From a bacterium (GTDB taxonomy: Bacteria > 4484-113 > JAFGCY01), in assembly GCA_016932385.1 (NCBI GenBank), contig JAFGCY010000074.1, positions 1-40,516 on the forward strand: a stretch of DNA of 40,516 nt. The letters run 5' to 3'. Below are positions 40,444 through 40,516 of the stretch, in pieces. The translations under genes were made by a program, and so were the position numbers. Within the stretch, counting starts at the first letter, position 1. Each line of letters begins with the position of its first letter. Below the pieces are notes generated by a model. The model made no database searches, was not told the origin of the DNA, and saw only the letters and a list, made by a program, of their open reading frames with translations.

Positions 40444-40459
40444 CACGCCCACGGGCGTG
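40444..40459. promoter_or_regulatory. 16-base palindrome upstream of the NlpC gene
   Basis: CACGCCC-AC-GGGCGTG is a perfect dyad about 105-120 bases upstream of the NlpC start, in an otherwise featureless stretch (40385-40516). A TGcTAAGCT extended -10-like sequence lies near 40467-40475 on the minus strand, so the dyad would be in the early leader or act as an operator. This is inference. Confidence 0.3.
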
Positions 40460-40516
40460 AAACATCAGCTTAGCACCTCGTTTCGCTCCCGGCAAGCGCC
40501 ATGCCATCATAATCGG

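Overview
The window is GC-rich, gene-dense bacterial DNA. Lipoprotein signal peptides, a SPOR-domain lipoprotein, an SH3b/NlpC cell-wall hydrolase and secreted propeller proteins point to a diderm bacterium. NiFe-hydrogenase maturation genes, an EtfAB pair and a 646-residue aconitase suggest an anaerobic or facultative lifestyle. The large proportion of unrecognised proteins and the dockerin-like, PQQ and SBBP-type proteins suggest a poorly sampled lineage. I cannot assign a phylum from sequence alone. No phage genes, transposase, integrase or CRISPR array were seen.

Left part (1-6856): a hyp cluster for [NiFe]-hydrogenase cofactor assembly, with hypA-hypC-hypD-hypE on the minus strand (hypE runs off the window) and hypB divergent on the plus strand. 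Next come a PAS-PAS hybrid histidine kinase, a DUF169 protein, a short structured leader with a 23-codon ORF, and a GNAT protein. Region 6982-20489: mostly exported proteins. These are a papain-like peptidase fused to FnIII and a PQQ propeller, a dockerin-like/PQQ/PKD/SBBP lipoprotein, two unknown proteins, a CapA-like phosphoesterase, a small FG-GAP-like protein, a DUF3160 protein and a class-A beta-lactamase-like serine hydrolase.

Middle (20575-26177): an initiator tRNA-fMet with its own consensus promoter lies downstream of a compact minus-strand block (DUF1232, fmt and two unknown membrane or exported proteins). A VOC protein and etfBA are divergent across a block of nested palindromes. 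etfA ends at a strong rho-independent terminator.

Right part (26176-36931): the most unusual region. A tight minus-strand run reads aconitase, beta-propeller lipoprotein, surE, zinc-ribbon/double-FHA protein, three tandem paralogous exported proteins, a radical SAM/SPASM enzyme and a membrane protein. A paralogue of that membrane protein lies further on. The three exported paralogues share a PHPT[TV]KL segment just after the membrane anchor and a DDG...D..A.DGIW.G motif. Together with the SPASM enzyme they look like an undescribed maturase-substrate system. This is inference. At the far right a SPOR lipoprotein gene sits between two repeat-rich intergenic regions, one with five consecutive hairpins and one with three heptanucleotide repeat tracts, followed by an SH3b/NlpC hydrolase.

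Promoters: several genes have a sigma70-type or extended -10 (TGnTAnnnT) upstream. A subset has a -10-like hexamer only about 4-8 bases before the start codon and no Shine-Dalgarno, which suggests leaderless transcripts.
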